From Porphyra umbilicalis (Eukaryota > Rhodophyta > Bangiophyceae > Bangiales > Bangiaceae): DNA of 64,000 nt. The notes under the pieces are model-generated. The model was given only the letters and a program-made list of their open reading frames with translations, did no database searches and was not told the origin of the DNA. The stretch lies in contig KV918826.1 of assembly GCA_002049455.2 (NCBI GenBank), forward strand, positions 124,001 to 188,000. The letters are read 5' to 3'. The position numbers and the translations under genes are program-made. Of this stretch, positions 44,064 to 56,577 are shown one piece after another; the stretch's first letter is position 1; each line of letters begins with the position of its first letter.

Positions 44064-45206
44064 CTAGCGGGGCCACAGGCGTAGCGTACCATCATCAGCG
44101 ACTTCATGTCCCACGAAGGCCTCCCATACGAACTCTTGGCCCGTGCGTTGATGCCCCTTGGGTACCACGATGTCTCGGGGTACCCGGAAGTTTTGCAGGA
44201 GCGTCTGTGGATCCCCCGGCGGGCCCGGTGCTGCCGTCACGTGGTCGCTACTCACCGTCTCCGGGTACCCAGCGATGTCCAACGAGAACGTGCCTTCTCC
44301 GCGGGACAGCACCTCGAACAGTCCGGCCGCGCGGGTCCCCAGCTTGAAGTTGGTCCGCGTGTGGCCATCGACGATCGCCCAGTCCTCCGCGTGGATGTTC
44401 CTGTTGACCGGCCGCACGCGGGCATCGTAGTGTCCCTTGTACCGCCGCTGTGCCAGCGTAAGGGACCGCCGTACCTTGTGGATCATGTTACGCAACCGCG
44501 TCCGGATGACCTCGCGGATAGCTCGTGGACTTCCGTCCGTCTCTTCTGGTGTCGAAGAGCCTACCATTCGTTCCACGGGGAGGCTCCGTACCCGCTCGGG
44601 TGTGACGAACTCGAGAGGAGCCACCCCGGTGCTCTGCTGCGGCCGACTGTTGTAGGCCAACGTCAGCATCGACACCAGCTCGTCCAATTGGTCTCGGTGG
44701 TCCTCGACGTATGTCGGAAGCTGCCTCACGATGGTCCGGTTGTACCGCTCCACTTGGTCGTTCGTCTGCGGGTGATACGTCGTGGAGTACCGGTTAGAAA
44801 CCTCGAGGAGCGAGCAGACCCCTTGGAAGAAAGTGGAACGGAACTGCGGGCCATTGTCGGATAACACCGTCGCCGGGGGTCCGTATGCCGCTACCCAGTT
44901 GTCCAAAAAGACTGCCGCAATGTTCTCCGCGTCGATCCGCTGAAGCGGGATGGATTGCGTCATCTTGGAGAAGCGATCCACGATGACCAACAGGTGTTCG
45001 TTCCCCGCCGCCGTCCGGGGGAGGAACCCTAGCAGGTCCATACACATATCCGTCAGCGGTTCCGTCGGGGGGAAGGTCTTGAGGTTGTTTTTCTTGCGTC
45101 TCTGGCCGACGCGGCTCCTTGCGCACTGAGTGCAGTTGGCCACGAAGGCGTAAACGTCCACCACCATAGACTCCCAATAAAACCACAGTCGCATCGACGT
45201 GTACAT
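44064..45206 (-). mobile_element. Integrase part of the Ty3/gypsy fossil
   Basis: Recognised by a zinc-binding end (CTQCARSRVGQRR), the DDE-type core (VIVDRFSKM, TVLSDNGPQF, NDQVERYNR) and a C-terminal region, in the order typical of Ty3/gypsy integrases. Confidence 0.93.
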
Positions 45207-45429
45207 CTTGTTCGCCTCGGGTTCCCGGCTTGCGGCGGGTAGTGTTCCCGCATCGTCACCACGTAGCGCATGTGGGTCGGCACGTAGACTTGCGCGGCCA
45301 GTCCAACGGCGCCGCGCGCACCAACAGGCCGTTCGGGTCCTTGTGGAACCAATACTTGTCGTTGCCGTCCATCGCCGCGCGGACCTCCTTGCACCGTCCG
45401 TCCTCCGCTTGCCCCCCGAGGAGCTCGGC

Positions 45430-47060
45430 GAGCGTCAGGGGGGATAGGAGCCCCCCCCTTGATCTCCGACGGTAATTGCCACGCGGCCGACGAGTTGGAC
45501 AAAGCCAAACAACGTGCCGCGTCGTGTATCGCCCCCTAGTCTCTCGTGGGTGTTGCGATGCGTGACATCGTGCCCGCCGCGTGCTGTGACTCCTCCTGCC
45601 GCGTCTGCACCACATAGTCCAACTCCGCCAACCGCAACCGCCACCGCGTCAGCCTCCCGTGCGCACCGTCCATGTGTAACATCCATTTGAGCGCCGCGTG
45701 GTCCGTGCGTACCGTGAAGCTAGTCCCATCGACGTAGGGACGAAGGAGGAGGGATGCCCACACCACCGCGAGGCACTCGCGCTCCGTCGTACTCTAGTTC
45801 CGCTCCGTCGCGTTGGGAGAGCGGCTCCAATAGCTCACGGGCCGCGTGGATTGGTCGGGTTGTTCCTGCAGTAGGACCGCGCCAACTTGTTCCGCGCTTG
45901 CGTCCGTGTCCAACGTGTTTGTCCCTTGGCGCCGCAAGAGGGCGATGATGGGGGCCTCCGTGAGCCGCCTCTTGAGCTCCTCGAATGCCCCCAAGGCCTC
46001 GTCAGACAACGTCCCTCACCGATCGGGCCTCTTAGAACTCGTCATCGCGGCCAACGGCCGCACCACTTGGACGTAGTCCTTGAAAAACCTCCGATAGACG
46101 TTACACATCCCGAGGAAGCTACGTAGGTCCTTCTTGCACCGCGGGGGAGCCGCCTCCCTGAGTCTGCAGATGTTCTTGTCTTGTACCTTCAGCCCCCCTC
46201 GGCCCACGATATGGCCCAAATATTCTCTTCCTGTTGGAACAAGTGGCACTCCCTTGCCTTGAGGGAGACACCCGCGCCACGCAGCGCCGTGAAGACCTCC
46301 CGGAAGTGTTCCACGTGTTTCCCCGCCGACTGCGAGAAGATGATGATGTCCTCGAGGTACGCGAGGCAGCTCTTCCACTTAAATCCACCGAGAATCATGT
46401 AGATAGCCCGTTGGAAGGTCGCCGGGGCATTAGAAAGACCGAAAGGAAGGCGAATGTAACGATAGACCCCCTCATGACAAACGAAGGTCGTCTTGTCCCG
46501 GTCCTCGTCCGCCACGGAGATCTGCCAGTACCCCGAGTTGCAGTCGAGCGTCGAAAACACCTTGGCGTCCCGAGGAAGTCAATGCAATAGTCTATACGTG
46601 GCAACGGGTACACGTCCCGCACCGTTACCACGTTAAGTTGGCGGTAATCCACGCAGAACCGCATCGTCCCGTCGGGTTTCGGGACCAGGATCACAGGGAA
46701 GGCCCACTCGGCACTCGAGGGCTCGATGACCCCGAAGTCCCGTTTTTCGTTGCACCTCCTTGGAGATGATGTCCTTGAAGTATGGCTCGCCCGATAGGGT
46801 TGGGCCTGCCGTGGCCGTGCCCCGGAGGTCACCTCGATCCGATGCGGGGTGACATCGACCTTGCCGAGTTCCTTCCGCCCACAGCGCTTTGTACTCCTCG
46901 AGGAGGTCGTCCACGGCCCCGCGGAGCGTACAGGGAACACCGTCCCAGTGGACCTCCGGCTTGGGATACGTCTTGTCCAACGGGTGATTCGGGGGTTTTC
47001 CCTCGTAGATCCCCTCCCCGGCTTGCCTGCTCGTCTTGACCTCCTCGTCGGGCTTGTCAC
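45430..47060 (-). mobile_element. Reverse transcriptase and RNase H part of the Ty3/gypsy fossil
   Basis: Recognised by [20 protein letters not shown], the palm segments [19 protein letters not shown] and LAYLEDIIIFS, and RNase H segments (TLDTDASAEQVGAVL; TDHAALKWML). The reading is spread over several frames. Confidence 0.93.
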
Positions 47061-49069
47061 GGGGGTCCACCCCCATCGTTAGGACCGCCCTCGGTTCCTC
47101 CTCCTCCTCGCCGACGTGCAGCGGTCCATTGTTGGCCGTCGCGGTTCCGATGACGTACCCCTTCGTTAGGTGCACCGGCACGTCCCCGATGTTCGTGAGG
47201 TAGAGGGACCCCGGGGTGTTTGGGGAGAACTCCGCGACGGCGTTGTGCAACAGTACCTTCTGTCGGCTCATTTTGACGGGGCGTTCCCGTACCAGGTGGA
47301 CCCCCTTGACTTCGCAGCACACTTGGAAAGCCTGGATGCACCGTGGGCCCACGGTTACCTCTTGCCGAAGCCGGATAGCCCAGTGCCGACCACCTCCCTC
47401 GTGCGGATAGGGATCCGGGTCGGCGCCCGCCCCCGCGTTTATCTGTCGAAGGAAGGTGCTCCGCGCGGCTTTCACGAGGTCCCGCTCCTTGTCCGTCAGA
47501 TTTTTGCAATCAGGGACTCGGTGTCCGTGCGTCCAACACATGTAGCACAACAGGTGACCCGTCGGGGCCTCCCGCCGAGGGTACGGCGCTGCTCCGGCCG
47601 TACGGAACCCCGGGGTACCCGATGGCAGCACCGCGACCGTGTCGTGCGTCGGGTGTTGTCCTCCTCGCACGGGGAGTTGAGGTAGTTGACCGAGAGGCCT
47701 CGGGGCCCCGTCGACGTCTGTCCCTTCCGCGATGATCCCCCGGGGGACCCCCGTTTAGCCAACGCCATGACATCCTTGGCGGCCCGGTTCTTCCCGCCAC
47801 GTAGGCTGACAACTGCTGGTAGCTTCGATGTGGCGTGTGGTACACGAATGCATCCGCCCGTAGGTACTCTGGTACGCCTTGAATCAGCTGCTGTCTCATC
47901 GTCCCCTCGGTGTGGATGTTGCCGCAAAGCTCGGCGAGGCTCCGTAGGCATACCGCAAAGGCGTCCACCCCCTCGTTGTCCAAGAGCGCTGCCCGACTAA
48001 ACTTGTCCTGCGCCAGCCCCAAAGCGTGCGGTTCCGCGTAGGTCGACAACAACCAATTGACCGCCGCGGGGAAGCATCCAAGCGACCCCTGTCCGCCCGC
48101 AATATCCGACCGCGGTAGGTTCCGAGTGAACCGCGCATCAGTGTCGCCCGCGAGGAAGTTGGAAATTAGGTACAAACCCATATTCTCCCACACGTCATTA
48201 TCACCGCAGGCCTTGACGAACCTTCGAAGCCACGAGAAGACCTCGACGGGTTCCTTCCCGTAGAACATCGAGGTACCCCGGAAAGAGAACTTCATGTTAT
48301 TGGCCGTCCGTCCCATCTTGCGGGCCTGCGACGCCCCGTAGGTCGAGTGACGGTTCCGTAGGCGGTACGATCAGTAGTCCAGGACGCCTGCGAAGCGATA
48401 GTCCGGGCACTCGAGGACCGCCAACCTGCCGAGCCCCACCTTGCACCCCACGCGGTCATCCTCGTTGTCGGTTGTCGCCGGTGACGGCGAGGAAGATGTA
48501 GACGACGATGACGACGAAAGACTACGGTGACGCCGTGACTTCCCTTTGCTGCGGCTCTTCCGCGTCTCCACGGGTGAATCTCGGCGGAGGGCATCTTGAG
48601 CAGAGCCCGCGGGGCTTGCCGCGATGACCTGAGAAACGTCGGCCAATAACGACTCGCGGAACGTCGACAGCGCCGTGTCCAGTTCTGCCATCACCAGAGG
48701 CGACGCCGAACCTTTATCTTGACCCACCAGTCCCGTCCGTTCGTCGTGACGTCGAGAAAGAAAGGCATCGGCCCCCGGCGGGACCCGCCGTACCGTTTCG
48801 CCCACGAGGTCCGCCAATGGCCGGAGCGGAGTGACGGGATTCCCTGATCCAGCCGCGTATCTTCCTGTTGCAGCGACCGCTGGGGTCACCGCGGATGTAC
48901 CCGCCGGCATGCCGCTAGCGATCGCGTCCAACTTGGGGAGGTCGGGCGGCGACGCCATCGTATCGGCAGGGCGGTAGTCGACGACAGACCGACGCGGAGA
49001 TCCACGTCGCCTTGAATTCACAAACCAACAGACTATCGGGGAACCGGCTACCCGGTACGGGCGTGGCAA
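47060..49069 (-). mobile_element. gag and protease part of the Ty3/gypsy fossil
   Basis: A capsid-like domain (FYGKEPVEVFSWLRRFVKAC; YAEPHALGLAQDKF) is followed by a zinc knuckle (CYMCWTHGHRVPDC). The upstream part (48,371-49,069) is Ser/Arg-rich. This order is typical of Ty3/gypsy gag. Confidence 0.8.
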
Positions 49070-49101
49070 CCGCCGGAATTCCTTGCTGCTCCACCAGAAA
49101 T

Positions 49102-49597
49102 TGTAGCGGTTCTAGGCACCACCACGTTGGTTCGTCGTCATGCCGAAGTGACCTCTTGATCAGCTCGGTCCGTCAAAGGAACTGCCCCGGAAATCGACCC
49201 ACAGCCGAGCCTTCCCCCAACGGGAGGGGAGGGTCACGGCAAAGCCCAGGGGGTAATCGTAGTCCAAAGCACAGTTGGTTTGATCAAACGGCGACGGGGA
49301 CGGCGTCCCCACGGTCAATAACTCCTCCCAAACCCGAACGCCGGCGGCCAAAGTAGCCACCCCAAATGCGCCGAACAGATAAATCCCTCCAAAACGAAAA
49401 GCTCAAACGAGTAATAGGGGGGCTGGGAAAAGCACAGGGGAAAAGCCTCGCCCTCGACCGAATATGATTTTCCCGAGATCTGGACCGGTCATTCCCTTGC
49501 TGGCCCGGATCGGGATATTTTGGGACGGCCCCGGGGGTGTGCTGTCCACAGCTAAGCGGCCGCGCCCCTTTCAACTGTGGGACCCCCGACCGCCACA
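49102..49597 (-). repeat. Right LTR (5' LTR) of the Ty3/gypsy element
   Basis: Partner of 40,863-41,357. On the minus strand its inner edge is followed within a few bases by TGGTGGAGCAGC, a TGG-starting stretch in the place of a tRNA primer site; the tRNA is not identified. Confidence 0.93.
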
Positions 49598-49602
49598 CTG
49601 GC
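49598..49602. repeat. Target-site duplication, right (CTGGC)
   Basis: Exact copy of 40,858-40,862, directly after the terminal CA of the right LTR. Confidence 0.85.
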
Positions 49603-49881
49603 CACTCGCGCATCCTCAGCCGCGCGCTTACCATTCGCTGGTGGGTCCCCCATGAGTACGGGAGCGTATACATTGGCCGAAAGACCGCGGCTGTGGCGCC
49701 GGCGCCTGGCGCGTCAAGCACAGCGTGTCCGCGCGAATTTGGCCTCGGTGCACGGCGCACGGCGGTGCTATAGTAGGATAGGGGGCTTCGCGTAATCTAA
49801 ATGGGTCCTGGTATTGTCCCTGACGCGTGTTTGGATCATCTTTCTCGTTCTGGAGCATAGTGTCGTGGGATGTCGTCAGAA

Positions 49882-50759
49882 ATGAGGTCTGAAGACAGAT
49901 CTGAGGAGGCCGTGAGGATATCGTCCTGTTGTTTGTGGCATGTGCAGCCTCTTTCTTTGTTCTTCGTGCCTTTTCTGTGGGCCGAAGTTGTGTTTCATTG
50001 ACGTCTTTTTGTTACTCTAGCGACGCGAAGATGGATCACTCGAAATTGGATTTACTAAACGGGCGGGCGAGGCCGCGGCGACGGGGAGCAAGGGGTTGTT
50101 GGCGACATGGAGCCTGCCAGTCTTGGCGAAGCGTATGGGAAAGCTGGTGAGGTAGGAAAGGTAGGCGGGGGGCACATGGTTTGGGGGGGGGGGTCGCTGG
50201 TCGAAGAGGAGGTCAGGTAGTGATGTGACGAGAAGGTTGTTGCGGGCTGTGGGTGGTGGTGTGCTGGCGCCTGCAAGCAACATATGCTTATTTTAAGTTG
50301 GGCGAGGTGGCCGACTCGGTCGAAAAGCGTGACCGGGTGAGCGCCCATGTGCCACGAGGTGTCTGTCACAGGTGGTGCTGGGGGGGGAAGGCTAGCGCAA
50401 TGCCTGCGCGGGCATCTGGCGGCCTTTAGAGTGCAGGCTCGGGCGAGAATGCGCGCGCGCTCGCAGACTTCCGCCACCTGCGCACGCCTAGTTAAGACCG
50501 CCTCCAGCGGCTCTTTTGGATTTCAGGGCCCAGGAAGCCACCTGATTGGATCGGTTCAACAATTTTGGCTTTCTATTGGTGGTTGCGGTGGCCGGCAGTG
50601 GGGTTGGAAAACATAGCACTTACTGCCTCCACGTCCTCAGCTTTTTCCTGAGGAAGTGGATGTGGGCCAATCAGCTCATGACACCTACTCAACAGGCGAC
50701 ATGCCCTTGAGTCCTCTACCAGTGTAAAGGCAAGTCTCTGATCTGTCTTCGGCTCTCAT
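49882..50759. mobile_element. Non-autonomous element with 24-bp terminal inverted repeats
   Basis: Left end ATGAGGTCTGAAGACAGATC(TGAG) at 49,882-49,905; the right end at 50,736-50,759 is its inverse with four mismatches. The 878-bp interior has no convincing protein. The left terminus and parts of the interior recur at 769-2405, which suggests a family. Superfamily unknown. Confidence 0.5.
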
Positions 50760-52584
50760 GCGCAAGACATGACATCCGACGAGCCCAGTTCGAAGAAGAT
50801 GCAGTTTACTGCTCGAGCCGATAGCGGTCGGATGGATTCTTTTCATACCGGTTCAAAATCAGAGCACTGATCACGATGATGTCAAAAACATACGGTCCAC
50901 CCAAGACTATCAGCAAACGAACCCAAAGTAATTGGGTTGCGTTCGTTGACGGCAGAGCTTGTGTTGTCCGGTCCTGCTGACCGCACATCATGGTTGTATG
51001 AGGACCCTCTTTTACCATATAGTTGTTGACGTCCAGGGCCGGCCCTCAAGGTGCTTGGAAACATAAGGGGCGAAAGAAGAGGCAGCAGGATGGCGGCATA
51101 GCGATCAAAATCACGGTGCGGGATGATCCGGCGACGGGCGGTCATGGCGACGAGGAAGACAGGCTGCCTAATCGCCGCTCCGAAACGAGAGTGTCAAGCA
51201 GAGCCACACGAGGCCACACCAGAATCGCGGAGCTTTCAGGCAACTTCTGTAATGGCATCTGGCTTTTCCAATCCAAAAGAGCCACCTTGACTACGCGTGT
51301 GCGAGAAAGGGCGACCGGACACGCAAGTGCAAGCTTGATCCCGACTGATCGACTTAATCCGTAATGTTTCGGGCACTTCGACGCTGAGAAGCGCTTTGTG
51401 CGCTCAACCCATCGATCACTGCCCGTTTTTTCGAGCCTACGAGCGCAACTGGCGCCAAAAGAAGCATCTTCCCTGGAGCTTCCTGCATGTATGTTTATTC
51501 CTTGTTCCGCCATATATTGATGCAACAAGGTTCGTGGGGAGAAACAACAACTGGCAAACAAGCTGGAATAAACGAATCTGGTGATCCACTTTGGGCGTCG
51601 TTGATCCAGAATCGCGTCACGGACAATACCAAAGGGGTCCTGGCGGACTTAGGGGGTCTCAGGGGGCCTGACTGGGAGCCTCGCCCGAATTTGACTTTTG
51701 CGCGGCATCGCCACGCTGGCCAATTGTCTGATGTTAGTTCCGACTCCAACCAAGTCATATATCGCTCGCCCCCGGGCGCTCAAGTTGTTCAAGTCGTGTA
51801 GTGCACTTAAACGCAGTGCTCACGATTGCTCGACACAGGCCGCTCAAGCTCGCCTCCTTCACAAAGTCAAGAGCTATACGTCGTCGTCGAGCCACCCCGT
51901 GCACATTATGTGGAGGATTTCCATAGCGCTCTCATTGAGGCGCAACATCGAAAAATGTCCCCAAGCTCTCCACACAGCGTCCACTGCTCGAATCGAGCTG
52001 TGATGGTATAGTATGCATCCGAGACAATACGCATATGAGCCTGTATCGCTCCGCTCAGGTCACTTCATATAATAACCGACGTTCGTGTTGCACGTATGAC
52101 AAGAGGGACGCCAATGGTTGGCTATCTTAGACCCATTCTGTGTTCAGAAGGAGAGTGTTTCATCGAGAGGAGCCATGCGCGTTGTACGGGGCTCCACGGC
52201 TCAATTCTCCGTGGCTGACTGATGTTCCGCCGACATAAGCGAAATCGGACTTACCTGTCTCACAGTTCAGCATGATTTGTATTTTCCGGCTTTGCACTGC
52301 CTTACGATCAAATCCTGTATACCACCTTGTGCCTAATACCTGTGGAAGCATTGTTGATGGACAACGTTGCGGTGGTATTGAGATTGATGATTGACAGGTC
52401 CTTCCGTGTAGGATCTCAAGAGAAACGGACCCACGTTCTATTCTAGAGATTGAACCTTCAGAATCGATCGCGGGGGCCGTTTCCAACGCCTGAGAGGGGG
52501 TAGAGTAGCCAACGATTTAGATCCAAATCCCCCTCCTGACGCCATTGCGATGGGGCCACTTTCCGCGCCTTGTGCTGCTCATGT
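50760..52584. other. Intergenic; no gene seen
   Basis: Composition is near 50% GC. The motif TTGATCCAGAATCGCGTC (about 51,601) echoes GATCCAGAACTG near 2237 and GATCCAGAACTGG near 55,006, hinting at a dispersed repeat. The minus-strand frame 52,160-52,486 has no recognisable domain. Confidence 0.4.
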
Positions 52585-54004
52585 TCAATTTTTCACCCCA
52601 TTTGAAGCCATTGTAGCCTCCTCATTGCTCGGGGGGACGTCGCATTCACGCGATAAAACGGTCACACATGCCATGTGGCGGGGCGGGGGGCAGCAAACGG
52701 CGGCGCCTATACTGGGTGCCGGCTGCCGGTCTACCGCTGCCGGCATGCCCATGAGCGACCGCGCCGCTGGCGCCGCCCCACCGGCAGCCCAGGCGGCCAT
52801 CGTGGTGGCCGCGGCTGCGCGCGCCGCGGCCGAAAGGCACGGGGACGTGGCGTTGTCCGCGACCTTGTCGACAGCCGAGCGGGCGGGGAGCGCCTTCGCC
52901 GCCGCCGCCGCCACCACCGCCGCCGTCGGCTGCCAAGCCGCGTCACGCGGGGCGGTGCCGGAGGGGGCCGCCCCGTCGGTCGCGGAGGGGGGGAAAGACG
53001 TAGCGTCGGCACCCCCCCCGCAAGCACCCGATGGCCACCGACACAGGGCGCCGCGACCAGTGGTGCTCGGCGCAGCGGTGGCAGAGTGGAGTGTGTCACG
53101 CCGCGGTACCCCCCCCCCCACCAGCAAGGGCCGCCACGCGGTCGCCGTCGGCGGCGGCGGAGATCGCGGCGGCCGCTGCCACTACCTCCCCAGCCACCGA
53201 CCACCGCGCCGCGCGCTGCGCCGTGCCGCAGAGGGGAGATAACTGGCAGGCAGTGACAAGGCTGGACGTCGCAGCGTCGCTAGCACCGCGCCCGCTGGTG
53301 GCCCCAGCGGGTGGCAGCATGATCGTCGCCCCCGTTGCGGGCGCCGCGGCGATACCCGCCTCCACCGAAGCCGGGGACCGCCACGCCGCCGGTGCCTCCG
53401 TGCTGGAGCTTACGGGCGCTGGTGCAGCAGCGGCGGCTTTTTCCGCGTGTGTAAACGGGTGAAAATATGCCTCGTCACCGTCGGCGGCAGTGGCGGCGGT
53501 CCAGTCTACGGGGATTGCTGCACCGCCGCCGCCCCCTTCGTGGTACCAAGCACGGATTAAACATGCCTGGCCCACCTCTTGGGGTGGCCGCCCAGAAGGC
53601 GGAAGCCGGGCAGGGTGACCCAGGGGCGGTCGCCGCCGCTCCGCGAAGCCCCCGCTGAGGTGCTGTGTTCCCGCGCAGTGCTGGTGCCGGTGAGGGGGCG
53701 GCAGGGAAAGGTACGTTCCCTGACGCCTCCCACGCATCCGCCCCCACCGGTGCCGTGGTGCTGACAGCAGCGGTGGCGGCCGGACCGCTCGCTGCATCGC
53801 GGCCTTCGACGCCGCGTGCAGAGGCGCATGTTCCCGCGCCGCCGTCGCCGCACCGACGTAGGCCGTAGTTGCCGGCAGGACAATGCGCGGCTGTGATGGC
53901 AGCAGCAGCGGGCACCGCAGCCACGCCGCGGCAGCGGTTCTCACGCAATGCTCGCATGTGCGGAAAAGCACTGTTGCTGGATACATATCGGTGCAAAACA
54001 GCAT
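52585..54004 (-). CDS. Possible hypothetical gene in a GC-rich island
   Basis: A GC-rich island (about 52,680-53,980) in ~50% GC surroundings looks compositionally like the host genes. The minus frame from ATG 54,004 (MLFCTDMYPATVLFRTCEHC) runs about 300 codons to 53,096, with segments of ordinary composition (EVGQACLIRAWYHEGGGG; TAADGDEAYFHPFTHAEK). A second minus frame, 53,127-52,585, continues with Ala-rich helices and could join it across an 11-C run (53,109-53,119), the kind of place where other genes here shift frame. I recognise no domain, and chance open frames in GC-rich DNA remain possible. Confidence 0.3.
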
Positions 54005-56159
54005 GTTGGTGTGAGTTTCAGTTCATTCTGACTGTAAAGGCGTGATCCGGGACGTCACTTTACCCAGAGGAAATGATGAAGTCAAGCGCCGCACGACTTT
54101 TGTTTTTGACACCCTTCTGTCCCGAGACGCGTTGCCCTGGCCCACTCGGCATGTCCATGGCATCCTCCGTGCTTTAGCAGACGTCCGACCCTAAATTAAC
54201 ACCACGTCCTAATCAACCGAACAGCTCAAGTAAGATGGAGGACAATCCCTGGTCACGTCGGTGTGCTCAGAATAGTACCACAAGAGCTCCTTCATGCTCA
54301 TATGACACCCTACCTGCTGCCCTTCACGCGTGCCCCGCGACCGATGTGAGCTTGAAACGAAGTTGGTCTGAGTGAATCTTGTAGAATACTCTAACCAGGT
54401 CCAGTGGTCAAAAGTTTTCTATTCAACGTCGAGACGATGTGCAGCCTGAGTACAGCAGGACACAACCGCAGCTCCTTGCATGCAACTACCATTGAGAGGC
54501 CTCAGAATGCTTGACGCCTGACCGACACGGCTCCCAAGGCAGTGACCGTGCCAACAGACTTCAGTAACATACGTTCAGTGAAAGCTGTCATCTGGACAGT
54601 ATCTGATTGTCTGTTGATGGTCGCTTTTCGGCCGATTAGCTACAACCTCTGGCGCACGATCTTCCCATGGGCCCCGTCGATCCGAGACGAGGGTCACTGC
54701 CCGCACGCCGCCATGGTCTCACAGCTCCCCCCTCCCGATCCTCGTATACGAGCAAGTGATATCTCATACGTTCCCACAATGGGGGAAGGACCTGAAGGTC
54801 TATTCCATGCATTTAGGCGCATGAGGAAAGGGATTTCTCTGCTGTTCTTGACTTTTTTTAACCATGAGAAGTAAATAGGACTGGTCTCCGTGGCATGGGT
54901 ACTCAAGGAAAAAAGACTAGGCGCTCAAAGGATCTTGTAGCGCTGAGATACACCTCGGTGTTTCTCTGCCCCTCCAGAATCGCGCCGTTTTCTTCGTCTC
55001 TGCCGATCCAGAACTGGCTCTGACCAATTTCTGATGCAAGACACGTATTGATCCGATCTGGCATCCCATGGAAATGCACTTTCTCTCGGCCAGCTACGAG
55101 CATCACCTGCCCCCCACCACCACCGCCCATGTTCACCAACGGCCCCACATGTCGTCCAGACTTCCACGAAGCACCGATGACACGCATTTTGTTGCCTAGC
55201 CACGTCGAGTTACCGCCTGCAGCGTGATCAGTGGGCCATTTTGTTCCACCAAAAGGCGTTCAAGACAACGGTGGGATGCAAGGAGAAACGTCTGTCTCTG
55301 AAGCCTATTGTCGTAGCCGCTTGAAAGTGCGTCATAAAAAAGCTGATGAAGTAGGCTCTAGGATGCGTCCATGCGGAGCGTCAACGCTCGTTCCATTGCC
55401 GAGTTCTGTGCGCGCCAATATGAGTCGCGCTCATGCGCCTTAATGCGTGGAATCGACCTTTAGGTGGGGTACACACGTGAGTGGAAGTAGCATGAGGTCA
55501 CCGTTATCGTGCCCGTCGTTGCGGCGGTAGCCAGCCATGGGGGATGTATTTGGCCACCTGCTGTGGAATGCTCCTGTGGACCGGACCACCGCTGTGCGCG
55601 TGCCAGCGAGAATAAACTAGGAGCTCATTGCTGGAGTGTCCCGGATTGTACGTCAAAGCAGTGCCAACACTGGCCAGTCCAATAGATCACGTGCGTTTTT
55701 CTGGCACTGCCTCATCTTGTGGATACCGAATGTGCCTTCTGTTCCTGCCTATAGCGATTCCCATTGCTTTTTGTTGGAAACAGCACTGCGGCCGGTCTCT
55801 CATACTGTACTCTGTTCTTCCTGACCAGCTGGAAACAATACGGGAATTCTATCTTCGCGCGTCTCTTCTTGTCCAGCAGGACGTCCTTGGCAGATGACAC
55901 GTCGGCAGCGGCTGGGTGGGCGGCCAGGCAGGAAAACACACAAAACGAGAAACACTTGTAGTGGCGACGGGCTGCCAGTGGGGAGAAGGGCAGGGACGGC
56001 CGCGGTAGCCGAGGAGTGGGGTGCGGTGAGGCACTGACACAGCACTGGTGGGGCGGTGGTATCGGCCAAGTCAGCTCCTCTGCACGTGTCAGGCCAGTGT
56101 GCGTCGAAATTGACGACCCGCCCACAATGCCAATTTGCGCCCCCGAGCCCCCCTAGCAC
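54005..56159. other. Intergenic; no gene seen
   Basis: AT-richer, with no frame above about 140 codons and no domain. A GATCCAGAACTGG motif near 55,006 matches the dispersed motif noted at 2237 and 51,601. Confidence 0.5.
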
Positions 56160-56310
56160 GCCGCTCAGCTCCCCCCGACCCCCCTCCAAACCCCCCCAAA
56201 CCCCCCCAACCCGGCCTCCTATCCCCCCCCAACACCCCCCCCAGCACCCCCCCCAGCACCCCCCTAATCCCTCGAATCCCCCCCCCCCCCCCCCACACCC
56301 CCCCAAAGAG
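56160..56310. repeat. Poly-C minisatellite; strong G-quadruplex potential on the minus strand
   Basis: Runs of 5-17 C are separated by A, AA, AGCA or ACA (for example CCCCCCCCAGCACCCCCC). The opposite strand therefore has many closely spaced G tracts of four or more. A two-copy CACGATCTCTTGTAGCCC duplication follows at about 56,319-56,357. Confidence 0.8.
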
Positions 56311-56477
56311 CCCCCACGATCTCTTGTAGCCCCACCCACGATCTCTTGTAGCCCACGTGTCATCGTGGGTCGTTTTTTTCGCGATACGACCCCGGTCCTT
56401 CGTTCGGAGGGGGGTCTGGGTCCTGGCGGCTTCGTGAACAGTTCGGCGGCAGCCTTGCGTCGCGGGAGGGTAGGAAG

Positions 56478-56577
56478 ACACTCGATTTCTCGCACCTCTT
56501 TTCGACAGTGTGAAGGCGGGGGAGGTGCGAGTATCTCATCTGGCTCAAATCGGCCTTTTTTCTCACCCTCTAATGGG
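56478..56577 (+). repeat. Left terminal inverted repeat of the 7.4-kb element
   Basis: Contains CTCGCACCTCTTTTCGACAG, AAGGCGGGGGAGGTGCGAG and, at the inner edge, CTCACCCTCTAATGGG. The first and second parts can fold into a hairpin. Confidence 0.8.

Larger units (their letters stand above)
40863..49597 (-). mobile_element. Ty3/gypsy LTR retrotransposon, broken (fossil), minus orientation
   Basis: About 8.7 kb, bounded by direct LTRs of about 495 bp that start TG and end CA and are flanked by a 5-bp target duplication. Parts in transcription order on the minus strand: right (5') LTR, gag with a CCHC-type zinc knuckle, protease region, reverse transcriptase, RNase H, integrase, a non-pol segment, left (3') LTR. 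The order RT-RNase H-integrase marks Ty3/gypsy. The LTRs are roughly 93% identical by eye, so the insertion is not recent; an absolute age needs a local substitution rate. The coding region is split over many frames, with about ten breaks. The 1.6 kb between integrase and the 3' LTR carries open frames on the opposite strand. Confidence 0.95.
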
